Notes under the pieces: model-generated | Told to the model about the DNA's origin: nothing | Databases searched by the model: none | What the model saw: only the letters and a program-made list of their open reading frames with translations | Translations under genes and position numbers: made by a program | Shown: piece by piece, positions 8,324 to 18,295 of the stretch | Layout of the letters: each line of letters opens with the position of its first letter | Numbering within the stretch: position 1 is the first letter of the stretch | Assembly: GCF_015354615.1 (NCBI RefSeq) | Contig: NZ_JACAVQ010000001.1 | Location: forward strand, 868,001-932,000 | DNA: 64,000 nucleotides | Direction of reading: 5' to 3' | Source of the DNA: Aliidiomarina indica | GTDB taxonomy: Bacteria > Pseudomonadota > Gammaproteobacteria > Enterobacterales > Alteromonadaceae

Positions 8324-8710
8324 TCACGTGGCACGCTGCATGACGAGGGTGTCCGTGTATTGCTGAAAGAATATTGCTTTTCCATCACGAAACTTCCAAA
8401 CGTGGGCAAAAGGTGCCTTGAAGCTCTTCCCTGTTGCATGATGGGTTCCGCTATATTCACCGAGAGCAACAACCGTATTTTGATCAGCGATGATTTCCGC
8501 AGGAACAGCCTCAAAAATCTCCCAATCAGTGCCTAGCTTCATAAACACGTTTTCGAGCACCGCTTGCGGCCCTACATATGTGCCACCCTGCGGCCCGCCT
8601 TCAGCCTCAATCCAATGTACATCGGGTGCAAGCACTCCTAAAACTGACGGCACATCGCCCTGCGCGAATGCCGCATACATGTCTCGAATAATATCCTTAT
8701 AATTGCTCAT
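8324..8710 (-). CDS. SnoaL-like / NTF2-fold protein
   Basis: 128 residues from MSNYKDII at 8710, chosen because the longer frame adds a basic non-homologous leader. The order YAAFAQGDVPSVLGVLAPDVHW, then GPQAVLENVF, then a strand with KFRDGKA is the SnoaL-like NTF2 fold seen in small hydrolases and isomerases and in stress proteins. No catalytic residues can be assigned. It lies in the same direction as the MDR oxidoreductase gene but is separated from it. Confidence 0.8.
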   Translation of the reverse strand: MSNYKDIIRDMYAAFAQGDVPSVLGVLAPDVHWIEAEGGPQGGTYVGPQAVLENVFMKLGTDWEIFEAVPAEIIADQNTVVALGEYSGTHHATGKSFKAPFAHVWKFRDGKAIFFQQYTDTLVMQRAT

Positions 8711-8814
8711 TATTATTGCCCTGTTGCCGATGAGAAATTCGCTTGCTGTGCGCCTCAAGCGCACCTTAACGATAGTAAAGCATCAATGGAGGGTCAATTT
8801 GCCTGTGCAGTAGG

Positions 8815-9852
8815 TCACTCTCTGTGGCGGCTAGGCACTATCACGATGCGTCCGTTCACTTGCTCTGTTTGTAGGAACGTCAGCGCCAGCGGCACTTCCG
8901 ATAAAGAGAATGTTCTTGCGATTACGGGGGCTAAAGTGCCGTTCGCAAGCATACTCGCAAGGGTTGTCATTGCATCGCGTTTTTGCAGAGTGTCTAAAGA
9001 TGGCTTAGGTAAATGGTGGTCAAAAACCCCTCGCAGCATCCCTGCAAAAAATTTAGGTATACCACCCAATAGGTTATTCCCCTGCTTACCATAATGATCG
9101 TGACCAATCATCACATACTTGCCTTGTGGTTGTAATATGGGTTTACAGCGGGTTACAGAAAGGGTTGAAGCGATATCAATAATGAGGTCAACCGGTTTAT
9201 GGATGTGTGTTAGGTTGTCGCATGTGTAATCGAGCACATAGTCCGCGCCTAGCGAACGCATAAATTCAATTTTGCTGGTGTGATCAATACCTATCACATA
9301 GGCACCCTGAGCTTTTGCAATTTGCAGCGCGATACTGCCGACACCGCCAGCAGCGCCATTAATTACTATGCGCTGACCGGGCTTGTTCCATATATAATTT
9401 TTAAGATTATTTAAAAAAATCATGCCGGCAGTGGGCACAGAGGCCGCTTGCTCAAAGGTAACATTTTCAGGTTTGTGAGCGAGAACATCTTCGGGTACAC
9501 AAACATACTCAGCAAAAGCGCCCCCGTTAACCCATTGTATCTCACGGTGAGTTTCTCCAAACACGGCATCGCCAACCGAGAAGTGAGTAACAGCAGACCC
9601 CAGAGACACTACTTCTCCTGCCATATCTATGCCGGGAATTGGTTGCTTGGGTTTGCGCAGCCCTGCCCCCATCAAACGCAACACGCGCGGATAGCCGGTA
9701 ACAACGTGCCATACATCGGGATGCACTGACGCGGCGCGAACACGTACGAGCACCTCATCTGGTTTCGGGGTGGGAATAGCCACATCGGCGACGGATAGCA
9801 CTTTTTCAGGCTCGCCGTATTGGTTTTGCAGAACTGCGCGCATCTGAGTCAT
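8815..9852 (-). CDS. MDR-family NAD(P)-dependent alcohol dehydrogenase / quinone oxidoreductase
   Basis: 345 residues with the medium-chain dehydrogenase layout: GroES-like N-terminal domain (about 30-130, PGIDMAGEVVSLG) and a Rossmann domain with the dinucleotide motif GAAGGVGSIALQIA (about 168-181). The catalytic-zinc ligands of classic alcohol dehydrogenases are absent, so it belongs with the zinc-free quinone oxidoreductase-like branch. A second Met at residue 4 is an alternative start. Substrate unknown; probable role in reducing reactive carbonyls or quinones. Confidence 0.88.
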   Translation of the reverse strand: MTQMRAVLQNQYGEPEKVLSVADVAIPTPKPDEVLVRVRAASVHPDVWHVVTGYPRVLRLMGAGLRKPKQPIPGIDMAGEVVSLGSAVTHFSVGDAVFGETHREIQWVNGGAFAEYVCVPEDVLAHKPENVTFEQAASVPTAGMIFLNNLKNYIWNKPGQRIVINGAAGGVGSIALQIAKAQGAYVIGIDHTSKIEFMRSLGADYVLDYTCDNLTHIHKPVDLIIDIASTLSVTRCKPILQPQGKYVMIGHDHYGKQGNNLLGGIPKFFAGMLRGVFDHHLPKPSLDTLQKRDAMTTLASMLANGTLAPVIARTFSLSEVPLALTFLQTEQVNGRIVIVPSRHRE

Positions 9853-9898
9853 CGCGTTACTCGTTGCCCATGGTCGATTGGTGGGAAAACCACTTACT

Positions 9899-10861
9899 TT
9901 AGGTGTTAAACATCAAGAAGCTAAAACTCACGTATACCGCATAGCCGAGCAGAAGCAATCCACCCTCAATTCTGCTTAAGCGGCTACCCGTGTACAAGAA
10001 GAATAGCAAAATTAACGATGTTCCCAACATGACCCATTGATCAAACTGTAAAATCCGCTCATGGACCGGCAACGGTTGCAGTAGCGCTGAGATTCCGAGT
10101 ATTCCGAGAAGATTAAAAATGTTACTGCCTAGAATATTACCAATCGCCACATCGGCGTGTCGGCGGAACGCCGCAATGACGGATATCGAAAGTTCGGGCA
10201 GTGACGTGCCAACTGCAACGAGGGTTAAACCGATGACAGCTTCTGAAACACCAAAGGCTTCGGCGATCCCCACAGCTCCTTTTAAAAGAACTTGTGAACC
10301 AATGATCAAGAGCGCTAAACCGAAAACAACAGCCATGACTATCCAGACCGCAGTTTTTGGTAAGGTTGTAACTTCCTCTCCCTCAGCAATATGTAAGGTT
10401 GCAGAAGGTGCGTTTCCAGAACGTTCGGTAAAGTAGGCCCAGAATAGATACGCCGCTAGCGCCAACAGGAATATGGCGGCATCAGACCTTACCAAAGCAT
10501 CCCCGCCAACGAGAATAAGAAACAAAATACACGCCGCAACAGCAGTCACCCCGTCGCGGCGCAGCACAAGTGGTTTGACCGCTAGCGGCGTGATCACTGC
10601 GCATAACCCGAGAATCAGCAAATTATTGCCAATATTACTCCCCACCACGTTACCAACAGCGATGTCTGGTCGCTGACTCAGAGCAGCATCAATAGACACC
10701 ACCAGCTCCGGCGCGGAGGTGCCGAAACCGACGATTAACAAGCCACTTAGCAAGGGCGATATTCTCAGTCGATTTGCCGCTGCCAAAGAGCCGCGAATTA
10801 AGGCCTCACCGCCAGTGGTGAGAAGCACTATCCCGATAACAACAAACAACACGTTCAACAT
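9899..10861 (-). CDS. yrbG: Calcium/sodium antiporter (CaCA family, YrbG-like)
   Basis: 320 residues from ATG 10861 with about ten transmembrane helices in two inverted halves. Each half holds an alpha-repeat: GFGTSAPELVVS with VGNVVGSNIGNN, and VGTSLPELSISV with IGNILGSNIFN. These acidic and Ser/Asn residues line the ion-binding site in this family. It moves Ca2+ out in exchange for Na+ at the inner membrane. It is encoded alone, downstream of and in the same direction as the two-component pair but 107 bp from it. The symbol is by family resemblance. Confidence 0.92.
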   Translation of the reverse strand: MLNVLFVVIGIVLLTTGGEALIRGSLAAANRLRISPLLSGLLIVGFGTSAPELVVSIDAALSQRPDIAVGNVVGSNIGNNLLILGLCAVITPLAVKPLVLRRDGVTAVAACILFLILVGGDALVRSDAAIFLLALAAYLFWAYFTERSGNAPSATLHIAEGEEVTTLPKTAVWIVMAVVFGLALLIIGSQVLLKGAVGIAEAFGVSEAVIGLTLVAVGTSLPELSISVIAAFRRHADVAIGNILGSNIFNLLGILGISALLQPLPVHERILQFDQWVMLGTSLILLFFLYTGSRLSRIEGGLLLLGYAVYVSFSFLMFNT

Positions 10862-10967
10862 GAAGTAGCCACCCGAATTTTCCGTGATACGCACATAGTG
10901 CCCAGAAAATATTGAATGAATTTCACAGCAGTAACTCTCCCTCTATCTTGAACGTCTTCGATGATTG

Positions 10968-11639
10968 TTATGAGCCTTTTCGCTCTATCAAGCCCCACTC
11001 AATGGCTTTAAGAACAGCTTGGGTTCTATCTCGTGTGCCCAACTTAGCAATCAAGGTCGACACTTGGTTTTTAATTGTTCCTTCCGAGCGAAAGGTTGCG
11101 TCGGCAATCTCTTTGTTACTCATGCCAGCAGCAATTAGATGAAGAATTTGCGTTTCACGCTCGGTAAGATTGGGCACCGATTTATACGCAGAATCTACGT
11201 CCTGTTTTGGATTAAACGCACGTAACAGACTATCGGTAACACCCGGCTGCAGCCAAACTTTACCTTCTGCCACTTGCTTGATGGCCACGACGAGCGTTTC
11301 GATCGGAACATCTTTCAGTAAATAACCCCGTGCGCCGGCCTGCATACATTCCAGTACCAAGCGATAATCATCAAAGGTTGTAAGAACCAGACAAGCGATT
11401 TGAGGATAGCTGTGCCCCACCGCCTGAACTAGCTCCACACCGGACATCCGCGGCATGCGAATATCTACCAACAAAACCTCAGGTAACACTTCAGCGCCTG
11501 CCAACCACTCTAGCGCCAGCTGACCATCTTCAGCCTCTCCTAGAACTTCAACGGAACCCGTCATCTCTAACAGCTCAACGATGCCACGACGCACGAGCCA
11601 CTGGTCATCGACGAGAAATACTTTCAACGGTTCGTTCAT
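10968..11639 (-). CDS. NarL/DesR-type response regulator
   Basis: 223 residues. A receiver domain (about 5-120) with the phospho-acceptor in LLVDIRMPRMSG, Lys in LLKDVP, and a LuxR-type helix-turn-helix (about 150-215, LTERETQILHLIAAGMSNKEIA). It overlaps the kinase gene start-stop by 4 bp (ATGA), so the two are translationally coupled. It is expected to bind DNA after phosphorylation by its partner. Target genes cannot be read from the sequence. Confidence 0.93.
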   Translation of the reverse strand: MNEPLKVFLVDDQWLVRRGIVELLEMTGSVEVLGEAEDGQLALEWLAGAEVLPEVLLVDIRMPRMSGVELVQAVGHSYPQIACLVLTTFDDYRLVLECMQAGARGYLLKDVPIETLVVAIKQVAEGKVWLQPGVTDSLLRAFNPKQDVDSAYKSVPNLTERETQILHLIAAGMSNKEIADATFRSEGTIKNQVSTLIAKLGTRDRTQAVLKAIEWGLIERKGS

Positions 11640-12766
11640 ACGGGAACCTTCGCCGAAAGCTCGAGCCCTTTTTCCGTTGACAGATATAATTCACCGCCCT
11701 GTTCTTCAAGCCGCTCACGCATACCTCGCAGCCCATTCCCCTCGGGGAGCAAAGGTAACTTTACCCCTGGCTGATGCGTGTACACCTCAAACCACGAACC
11801 CGAACGCCGCATCACAATCGTTAGCGGGTGATCAGGACTATGACGGGCAGCATTGGTAAGAACCTCCCGAATCACAGCGAGTAGTGTTTCTGCCTTTGCC
11901 ACCGAATCTGTTTGGACTTCCGGCTCGACGGTTAATGTAATACGTTTTAATGGGAAATTATCGCACAGCTCGTGAGCCAAAACACCTACATCCAGAGCGC
12001 CATTATCACGTATATCGCTCACCACCTGTCGCACGTCACTGAGTAGTTGTTTCGCCAACTGCTGCGCTTGATTTACCGCTTGGCCTCCAGGCTTATCTCC
12101 AACCTTGCGTTCCGCAATCTGCAACTGAAGACTCAGTGCCGTAAGATGATGGCCTAAAACATCATGCAACTCACGGGCAATATTCAAACGTTCCGTTTGC
12201 TGAGTAGCGGCCAGTAATAGATTTTGATTAGTTAATAATTGCGCGTGCACTGCAGCAAGATCTCTGCGCGCATTTTCCTCAGAGATGGCTCGATGCATCA
12301 TTAACATGGCAAAGAGATTAAAGGTGGAAAACAGGAGGGTGGTTGCAAAAGCACTTCCCCAGTTGTTTTCCCAAACAATGGCAATAGCAAACCACAGTGG
12401 CAAGGCAAGTACAGGCAACAGTGCAATACACACACCCAAACGCAGCCTTGCAGCTAATTCTGCAGCCAGAATCACCAATAAGATAGCGGTGAAGTAGAAT
12501 GGCACAAGCATAAGAATAATGGCCGCGCACAACCACTGAGAAACATAAGCCACGTAGGGCAGCTCGCGCCCTCTTTCCCATTTCTCTAAGCCCGTGAACA
12601 GCAGTATAAATACCAACGCACACAGACTAACAAGTAACAACTGCCAACTTAAGAATCCATGAAACACACCGCCAAAGTACACGGCAAACCCGCTGACTAG
12701 CGCCCACGTAATAAAGCCTGCGAAAAATTCAGTTTTGGGATTCAACCGACTTTCTTGTTGGGTCAT
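11636..12766 (-). CDS. Membrane histidine kinase (HisKA_3, DesK/NarX type)
   Basis: 376 residues from ATG 12766 (MTQQESRL), preferred over the longer frame to 12832. About five to six transmembrane helices (to about 165), then a HisKA_3 dimerisation helix with the phospho-histidine in ARELHDVLGHHLTAL, and an ATPase domain with NAARHS and GNGLRGMRERL. The architecture with no periplasmic sensor loop is that of DesK-like membrane-state sensors. It precedes its response regulator. Confidence 0.9.
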   Translation of the reverse strand: MTQQESRLNPKTEFFAGFITWALVSGFAVYFGGVFHGFLSWQLLLVSLCALVFILLFTGLEKWERGRELPYVAYVSQWLCAAIILMLVPFYFTAILLVILAAELAARLRLGVCIALLPVLALPLWFAIAIVWENNWGSAFATTLLFSTFNLFAMLMMHRAISEENARRDLAAVHAQLLTNQNLLLAATQQTERLNIARELHDVLGHHLTALSLQLQIAERKVGDKPGGQAVNQAQQLAKQLLSDVRQVVSDIRDNGALDVGVLAHELCDNFPLKRITLTVEPEVQTDSVAKAETLLAVIREVLTNAARHSPDHPLTIVMRRSGSWFEVYTHQPGVKLPLLPEGNGLRGMRERLEEQGGELYLSTEKGLELSAKVPV

Positions 12767-12946
12767 TACACATGAATTCCTGAATTGCGAATGAGAAACC
12801 TCGACACGAATTAAATAGTGCCCGCACTTCAAGTGATGAGCAATAGGTCAGAAGTCACAAACCGAGATCGTGACTCCTTACACTGTTTTCGATTGTGCTA
12901 GTTGCCTAACATCAGTTCTAACGATACCTCGTTTGGAGAAACAACC

Positions 12947-13699
12947 GTGGAACTACTTCATAGCATACTAAGAAACACACACATTATTGCAGGCACGCTA
13001 GCCATCATCGCGTTTTGGGGACCGATTTTAACCAAAAAGGGCTCTCGCTCACACAAACAAACAGGGAGTATGTATCGCCTAGCTATGCTGGTTGTAGCCG
13101 CCTCAGCGATTACGTCGACAACCTTCATTCTGTTAAACCCATCATGGTTTTTCGGTGAGATTATAGGTAACGCAGCAAACCCTGAAGCCGTCACTTTGCA
13201 AATGCGAAGCTTCGCGAGCTTTCTGTTTTTTCTAAGTGTTCTCACATTGACGCTGCTGGTGCACGCCAGCCTAGTTATACGCGACAAAGAGCAACGCAAG
13301 CTGCTTCGTCACCCAAGCTATTCTCTTTTATTGGGGCTTTTAGTGGCCAGCGCAGTGGCCTTGGCAGGAGTCGCAATCTACGTTCAGAGTATCTTATACG
13401 GCGCCTTTGCATTGATTGGAATTGTGTTGTTTTTCCAAATTCGAAACTACGTTTACTACCATTCAAAAAAGCCGACGCATTGGCTACATGAGCATATTGG
13501 TGCTTTTATCGGCAGTGGCATTGGTGCTTACACGGCAGTTACTGTATTTGGCGCCAGCAGATTGCTCAGTGGCTTAGGTAGTTTTAGCTGGATCACATGG
13601 ATATTGCCCGGCCTTATCGGCTCCTTCATCATCTACTATGCACAGAAACGTTGGAGCCCCGCGGCTTATCCTAAGCGTGAATCAGGCCATCATTTATAA
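12947..13699 (+). CDS. Multi-spanning membrane protein (DUF2306-like)
   Basis: 250 residues from GTG 12947, chosen because GGAGAA lies 6-11 bases before it; the longer frame begins at TTG without a site. Seven or so transmembrane helices, an early HIIAGTLAIIAFWGPILTKKG and a HKQTGSMYRLAM motif resemble DUF2306 membrane proteins. It is divergent from the histidine-kinase gene across 180 bp, so it could be a target of that pair; this is only suggested by position. Confidence 0.7.
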   Translation: MELLHSILRNTHIIAGTLAIIAFWGPILTKKGSRSHKQTGSMYRLAMLVVAASAITSTTFILLNPSWFFGEIIGNAANPEAVTLQMRSFASFLFFLSVLTLTLLVHASLVIRDKEQRKLLRHPSYSLLLGLLVASAVALAGVAIYVQSILYGAFALIGIVLFFQIRNYVYYHSKKPTHWLHEHIGAFIGSGIGAYTAVTVFGASRLLSGLGSFSWITWILPGLIGSFIIYYAQKRWSPAAYPKRESGHHL

Positions 13700-14017
13700 G
13701 GGCTCAGGTACCTGAAGATTTTCATCAGATGTTCACGCATACATCCATTCTAAGCTTTTAGGTTGGTATGCAAGTGCTTTACGAGTAGTTCGCCCCGATA
13801 ACCTTATTGTTGGTATCGATCTCAATCACACATCGGTACAAATGAAAATTATACGCGCTGCTGAACTATAGTGGCTGATTTTCACGAAGTAGCGGAGTAT
13901 TCTGGCGGCCACATGCGACGAGGCTACAGTGGCAACAAGAACTGAACAGCGAGAATTTCTCACTCATCGTTCAATTCAAGCCTAGTAATCAGACGACGCC
14001 AAGCCGCCCCTCGAAAC
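13700..14017. other. Intergenic, no gene seen
   Basis: About 320 bp without a credible reading frame, repeat or conserved RNA motif on either strand. Confidence 0.5.
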
Positions 14018-14155
14018 TTACAGACCAAAGATTTGAATTGCACCAATCGCAATCAAATAAATAGCCACAACATAGTTAAGAATCTTGGGATAGATAAGTA
14101 TGAGAACACCGGCAATGATGGACAGCACTGGAGTAAGGGTAATATGAAAAGACAT
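14018..14155 (-). CDS. DUF3096 small membrane protein
   Basis: 45 residues, too short for usual gene-calling cut-offs. The protein runs MSFHITLTPVLSIIAG, then VLILIYPKILNYVVAIYL, then IAIGAIQIFGL, matching the DUF3096 pattern of two short helices with a central P-K/R-x-L-N-Y. AAGGAT lies ten bases upstream of the ATG. Members are found as orphan small inner-membrane proteins, often stress-associated; no mechanism is known. The 246 bp between it and the pilus operon hold no gene. Confidence 0.8.
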   Translation of the reverse strand: MSFHITLTPVLSIIAGVLILIYPKILNYVVAIYLIAIGAIQIFGL

Positions 14156-14401
14156 AACTCTATCCTTTTTGATTGAACCGCGTGGGTTAACCAAAGCATT
14201 GTGCGCCCTGTCGAGAACTATAGCAATTTTTAAAAAAGGGATGGAATCGTATGTGGCGCGACCTGATAGGACCTATTATGCCCCTGTGAGCGCAAGCGCC
14301 ACTTGCGGTGGTGGTTACCGAGTTAACTTGATGGTTACCTAGCCAATTCAGGTTCCAAAAGAAATCTACGCATCAGCATCAATTAGTTAAAACACGAGCA
14401 T

Positions 14402-14851
14402 TTAAAACTGCATGGTTACAATAATCACATCACTGTAGGTTCCCACAGCCACATCTTGACGCGCTGGAACACGGCCATAAACATAATGAACTTGGGTCGA
14501 ATCTGTGACGCCGTTTACGGTACTAGTGAAGCTTGTACCATCCCCCCAGATAAATGAATAGCTTGGGTCGGTGAAAAGATTATAAACAAGATTATCGTTC
14601 CCATTCGCCATTTTCCGCTCGGTAAAACTTCCCGTCCCAGTGCTCAGCGATAATTGATAACTGGTAGAAACATCGCACGTAACTTCGATGACACCAGTAC
14701 TCTCAGTGGGGCTAACATTTAAACCATCATATAACCCGAATGCCACTCCCTGTGCTGACACCATACAACCGGCATGAGCCCCCGCTGAGAACAGACATAA
14801 GCTTAATCCTGCAAATGTTAAGACTAATTTTCGATTCAATATTATCGACAT
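14402..14851 (-). CDS. Csu-type tip pilin/adhesin (spore coat U domain), operon 1
   Basis: 149 residues. A signal peptide (ending AGAHAG) precedes a spore coat protein U (SCPU) domain: first Cys soon after the cleavage site, SPTESTGVIEVTCDVST, LVYNLFTDPSYS.IWGDG and a C-terminal strand VIIVTMQF. It is the last gene of the operon and overlaps the usher by 10 bp. In Csu systems the last pilin is the tip adhesin, but the two-domain CsuE adhesin is longer; this one has a single domain, so adhesin identity is inference from position. Confidence 0.85.
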   Translation of the reverse strand: MSIILNRKLVLTFAGLSLCLFSAGAHAGCMVSAQGVAFGLYDGLNVSPTESTGVIEVTCDVSTSYQLSLSTGTGSFTERKMANGNDNLVYNLFTDPSYSFIWGDGTSFTSTVNGVTDSTQVHYVYGRVPARQDVAVGTYSDVIIVTMQF

Positions 14852-17562
14852 ACCATTCTCCCTAAATCATGCAAAATATCAGGCTCATTGGGAAGCTTAA
14901 AGGTCAGTGTGCACTGATATAGCATGCTATCCTTCTTCCACTCTATGGCTATTGTATTTTCGGCTGCAAGCCCTACTAAATATAATAAACCGTCATATCC
15001 AATGATTGTGATTTCACCGCTTTTTTCATTCGTTGCCTGAGCGGAAACAGGAACAAAGTCACCGTTTGTCGTGATAACACTCATTGTCGCGTTAAGCGAC
15101 TGTGAAACAGGAAATTTTATGACTACCCCACTACGATAGTAAGGCCTAATTTCTTGCTCTAATGAGTCAATATTAGTGCTTAAAGGAAGGTCGGCATAAT
15201 CCAGTCTAATGCGGTTATTTTGATATGCTCGAAGTCTTGGGATAAACGCATGACCATCTTTATCTGTAGTAGCAATATGTTGGTTATCTACATAAACCTT
15301 AACGTTCGGATACTCTGGCAAACTCACCAACCCAAAACTATCATGGACCGGTTGTCCTAATTTCATGTACCCACCAACATAACTTATAGAGCCACTTACA
15401 CTGGCTCGATAAGCCTCCTCATAACCACCATCACGTTCGTGCGCCTGATAGTTTAGGGTATAGTTACCAATGCTACTTTTTAACAATACGTCCGCTCTTC
15501 TGCTCGAATCATCCAGTAAACCGTGTCGCAGTCTTAAACCTATACCGTTTCCTGGGGGCGCATGTCGCTGCAGCTGAACATATCCTGTGTCTCTATTTGC
15601 GTATCTGGTTGCGCCCGTACTCAGATTAGAACGTCTCCCCAATGGGATACTGATTGTCGCTGAAACCTGATATTCCTGATGATCGTCAAGAAATTTTAAA
15701 GCCTGGATAGAAAAATACCCCAGATCGCCAACTTGCGTGGAGATGCCTGCATTGACAAAAGAAACGCTGCTCGCCGCATATTGTTGTTTGGTATATCCAA
15801 GGCGGAAGCTACCAAAACCCGATGGAGACCAGCTTATATGAGACGCCACTTGCAACTGAGGATAGTTCATCAAAAGTTCAACATCACTCACTTGAAATTG
15901 ATCAAACGATTTTTGCGCATCAATGCCAAAGTTAAACTCTCGTCGTTGGTGCTGTATACCTAACTGTATGAGGTGCCCTGCCCCTGCTTCACTGTGACTG
16001 GCAGCCACTGAATAACTGAATGAATTACTCCACGGCAACACATGAACAGCGCCCAAACCAAGCAATTGATAATGCTCAGTCAGGCGCGCCGACCACTCAG
16101 TCGTGAACTTATCACTGACCCCGTAGCGATGGTATCCATTGATGAGCCAGCCGTTATAATCCGCATGACTGAAACCATAGTTTTCTCTTACTGCACCAAT
16201 TGAATACGAATAATCATGCAATCCCTCGCGCAGCAAACGTCTGTCGGTAAAAAAACTATGCTGCAAAACTTGCTGTCGCCCCAAAATATCCGTCACCACC
16301 ATTCGCACATCACCGTAACCAGTAATGGTCGGCAACTCATCGATACTGAATGGTCCAGGTGGCACTTCTCGGCGAAACCGCAAGGCATCGTTGATATACA
16401 AATCAATTGTCGATGGCTCACCGGCAAGTCCGGAAAAAGCCAGCGTGGGAACTTTGATAAGTTCTGGCTGCGTAGCAAAATTGGTTTCCCACTTAAATCC
16501 AGCCATGCGCAAATCTCTATTCCAACTGGCAGACTTGGTCAAAACATCCCCCATATAAAACGATGTCATTCTATCGGGAAAGTCGGTTCGCCAAACGGTA
16601 TCCAATCGTATCGATTCAAATTCTGACGTTGACTCATCGTACCGATGTATTGATGTCTGCTTTAGACTGCCTAAGCTATTAAAGAGCCCGAACTCAAGAT
16701 AACCTGCACCGGTCGTTGCTACCGCATCTCGAGTTGCTGTTAGATCATAATTCAAAAAGAAGCCAGGCTCTGTTTTGGTTAGTGTTGCCGCTGTGTATTG
16801 GTAGGCTTTTAAATGAAGTTCTTTGAATTCAGTGGCAGGAATCTGAACAGATAGATGCAAACGGCTACGGTCAAGTTCGAACTTATAGCCAACATCCCGT
16901 AATGAATAATATTTTGCATCATAGTGTTCAACGTAATTATGTGCGGGCAGATTGACCCTCCACTTCTCGAGATCAGCACCATCTATAAGGACATCATTGC
17001 CCTCAAACGTCAGTGCTAATACGGTACCGTACTCGTACTGTCCATTAATGGTCACGTCTAACCAAAGTTCCTCAAGAACGAAATCTGCTTCGTAAAAGTC
17101 GATAACTAAACGTGGAGCAAACCCTTCCATTGCACCAAGCTTTAGAATATTGGTTATCGTTGGTCGGTAAAAATTGAATCGAACATCGAAAACAGTTGAT
17201 GACACTGGGTGGTATTGAAAACTTTGGATTGCATCATGGTTGTTAGGAATAATACGTTCCAGCCAGCTGTTTGCGTTGTTGTAAGGCTTTGAAAAAGTGA
17301 ACCGCAAATCAATCGATTGAGAACGGCTGCCAGGCTTCACTTCTGCATCGATGCGATCTAGCCCCTCAAAAACTAACCGAGTTTTATTGGGCCAATTTCC
17401 GAGCCGAGCGGCTTGAATGGGAGTATTTGATGGGGTTTCGCTTGCTTCCGACACGCCCAAAGCCAAGTAACCTGCGCTAGAGGAGAATACTAAGATAGAT
17501 ATGACTGCCGCCAGAGATTTAAAGTACTGGCACAGATATTGAAACCGCTTGTCCATGGACAT
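14842..17562 (-). CDS. Csu-type outer-membrane usher, operon 1
   Basis: 906 residues, at the long end for the archaic usher family (CsuD-like). It begins with a signal peptide, then an N-terminal domain, a transmembrane beta-barrel with plug (PSTIDLYINDALRFRREVPPG is the conserved plug-region stretch) and C-terminal domains (VYVDNQHIATTDKDGHAFIP). Ushers thread chaperone-pilin complexes through the outer membrane. The start overlaps the chaperone gene end by 44 bp; ATG 17562 and ATG 17556 are both possible. An upstream addition of roughly 100 residues compared with operon 2 lies mainly in the N-terminal half. Confidence 0.92.
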   Translation of the reverse strand: MSMDKRFQYLCQYFKSLAAVISILVFSSSAGYLALGVSEASETPSNTPIQAARLGNWPNKTRLVFEGLDRIDAEVKPGSRSQSIDLRFTFSKPYNNANSWLERIIPNNHDAIQSFQYHPVSSTVFDVRFNFYRPTITNILKLGAMEGFAPRLVIDFYEADFVLEELWLDVTINGQYEYGTVLALTFEGNDVLIDGADLEKWRVNLPAHNYVEHYDAKYYSLRDVGYKFELDRSRLHLSVQIPATEFKELHLKAYQYTAATLTKTEPGFFLNYDLTATRDAVATTGAGYLEFGLFNSLGSLKQTSIHRYDESTSEFESIRLDTVWRTDFPDRMTSFYMGDVLTKSASWNRDLRMAGFKWETNFATQPELIKVPTLAFSGLAGEPSTIDLYINDALRFRREVPPGPFSIDELPTITGYGDVRMVVTDILGRQQVLQHSFFTDRRLLREGLHDYSYSIGAVRENYGFSHADYNGWLINGYHRYGVSDKFTTEWSARLTEHYQLLGLGAVHVLPWSNSFSYSVAASHSEAGAGHLIQLGIQHQRREFNFGIDAQKSFDQFQVSDVELLMNYPQLQVASHISWSPSGFGSFRLGYTKQQYAASSVSFVNAGISTQVGDLGYFSIQALKFLDDHQEYQVSATISIPLGRRSNLSTGATRYANRDTGYVQLQRHAPPGNGIGLRLRHGLLDDSSRRADVLLKSSIGNYTLNYQAHERDGGYEEAYRASVSGSISYVGGYMKLGQPVHDSFGLVSLPEYPNVKVYVDNQHIATTDKDGHAFIPRLRAYQNNRIRLDYADLPLSTNIDSLEQEIRPYYRSGVVIKFPVSQSLNATMSVITTNGDFVPVSAQATNEKSGEITIIGYDGLLYLVGLAAENTIAIEWKKDSMLYQCTLTFKLPNEPDILHDLGRMVCR

Positions 17563-18286
17563 TTGCTTTTACCTGGATATTGCGGTGATTCATTACCTCA
17601 GAAGGTAGTTTCCATTCATAATAACTTTTTGGAAGCACATAGATATTTGATTGTGCCTCTGCATGAGTCAGCATTGTGGGAGAAACAGCAATATCATTAA
17701 TTTTAACGTGGCCGTTGCCAATATTTTTCGCTACTAAAAAGTGCTCCCCGTTACGCTTCTCAATATGCCAATCTAGATTGTGATTTACTTGTGTTTCAGA
17801 AGGCTTAACAAAAATAGGTAAAGAAATTTTCAGCGCCATAATTACGCCGGCGCTATCTAATTGAGGAATCTCATCCAAAATTAGTCGATAACTTTTTTCG
17901 TAATGCTTCTCTGCCGACATGCGCATACCAACTCGAACAATTTGAGTTTTTTTGGCCGGAATAACTGCAATCGGCGGTGACGGAATAATATCTTTTGTAT
18001 CTATGAGTTCTGTTTTAATTCCTTCATGTGTCCACTCATAGAGTCTAATTTGAATTGTTCTTGGTTTATTGCTTGAGTTCGTTACCGTAATTGATGCTAT
18101 ACGGTTATCTTCAGAAAGACTTACATATACTGGTGATACGCCAAGAGATTGCGCAGAAACCGAGGCACATAGAAATATCCCACTCGAGATAGCTATGCGT
18201 ATTATGAGACGAAAGGCACTGCACGCCAGACTAGTAACACTAGCCTGGTGTGCGTTGACTTTACGATTAAACATAAAGCTCAACAT
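17519..18286 (-). CDS. Csu-type periplasmic pilus chaperone, operon 1
   Basis: 255 residues. After a long N-terminal leader and signal peptide (ending ASVSAQ), two Ig-like domains follow. SLGVSPVYVSL begins strand A1, and the subunit-anchoring basic site is in the KKTQIVRVGMR region. It caps pilin subunits in the periplasm and delivers them to the usher. It lies 9 bp after the pilin gene and overlaps the usher gene, so the operon is translationally coupled. Confidence 0.92.
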   Translation of the reverse strand: MLSFMFNRKVNAHQASVTSLACSAFRLIIRIAISSGIFLCASVSAQSLGVSPVYVSLSEDNRIASITVTNSSNKPRTIQIRLYEWTHEGIKTELIDTKDIIPSPPIAVIPAKKTQIVRVGMRMSAEKHYEKSYRLILDEIPQLDSAGVIMALKISLPIFVKPSETQVNHNLDWHIEKRNGEHFLVAKNIGNGHVKINDIAVSPTMLTHAEAQSNIYVLPKSYYEWKLPSEVMNHRNIQVKANVHGQAVSISVPVL

Positions 18287-18295
18287 AAAATGACC

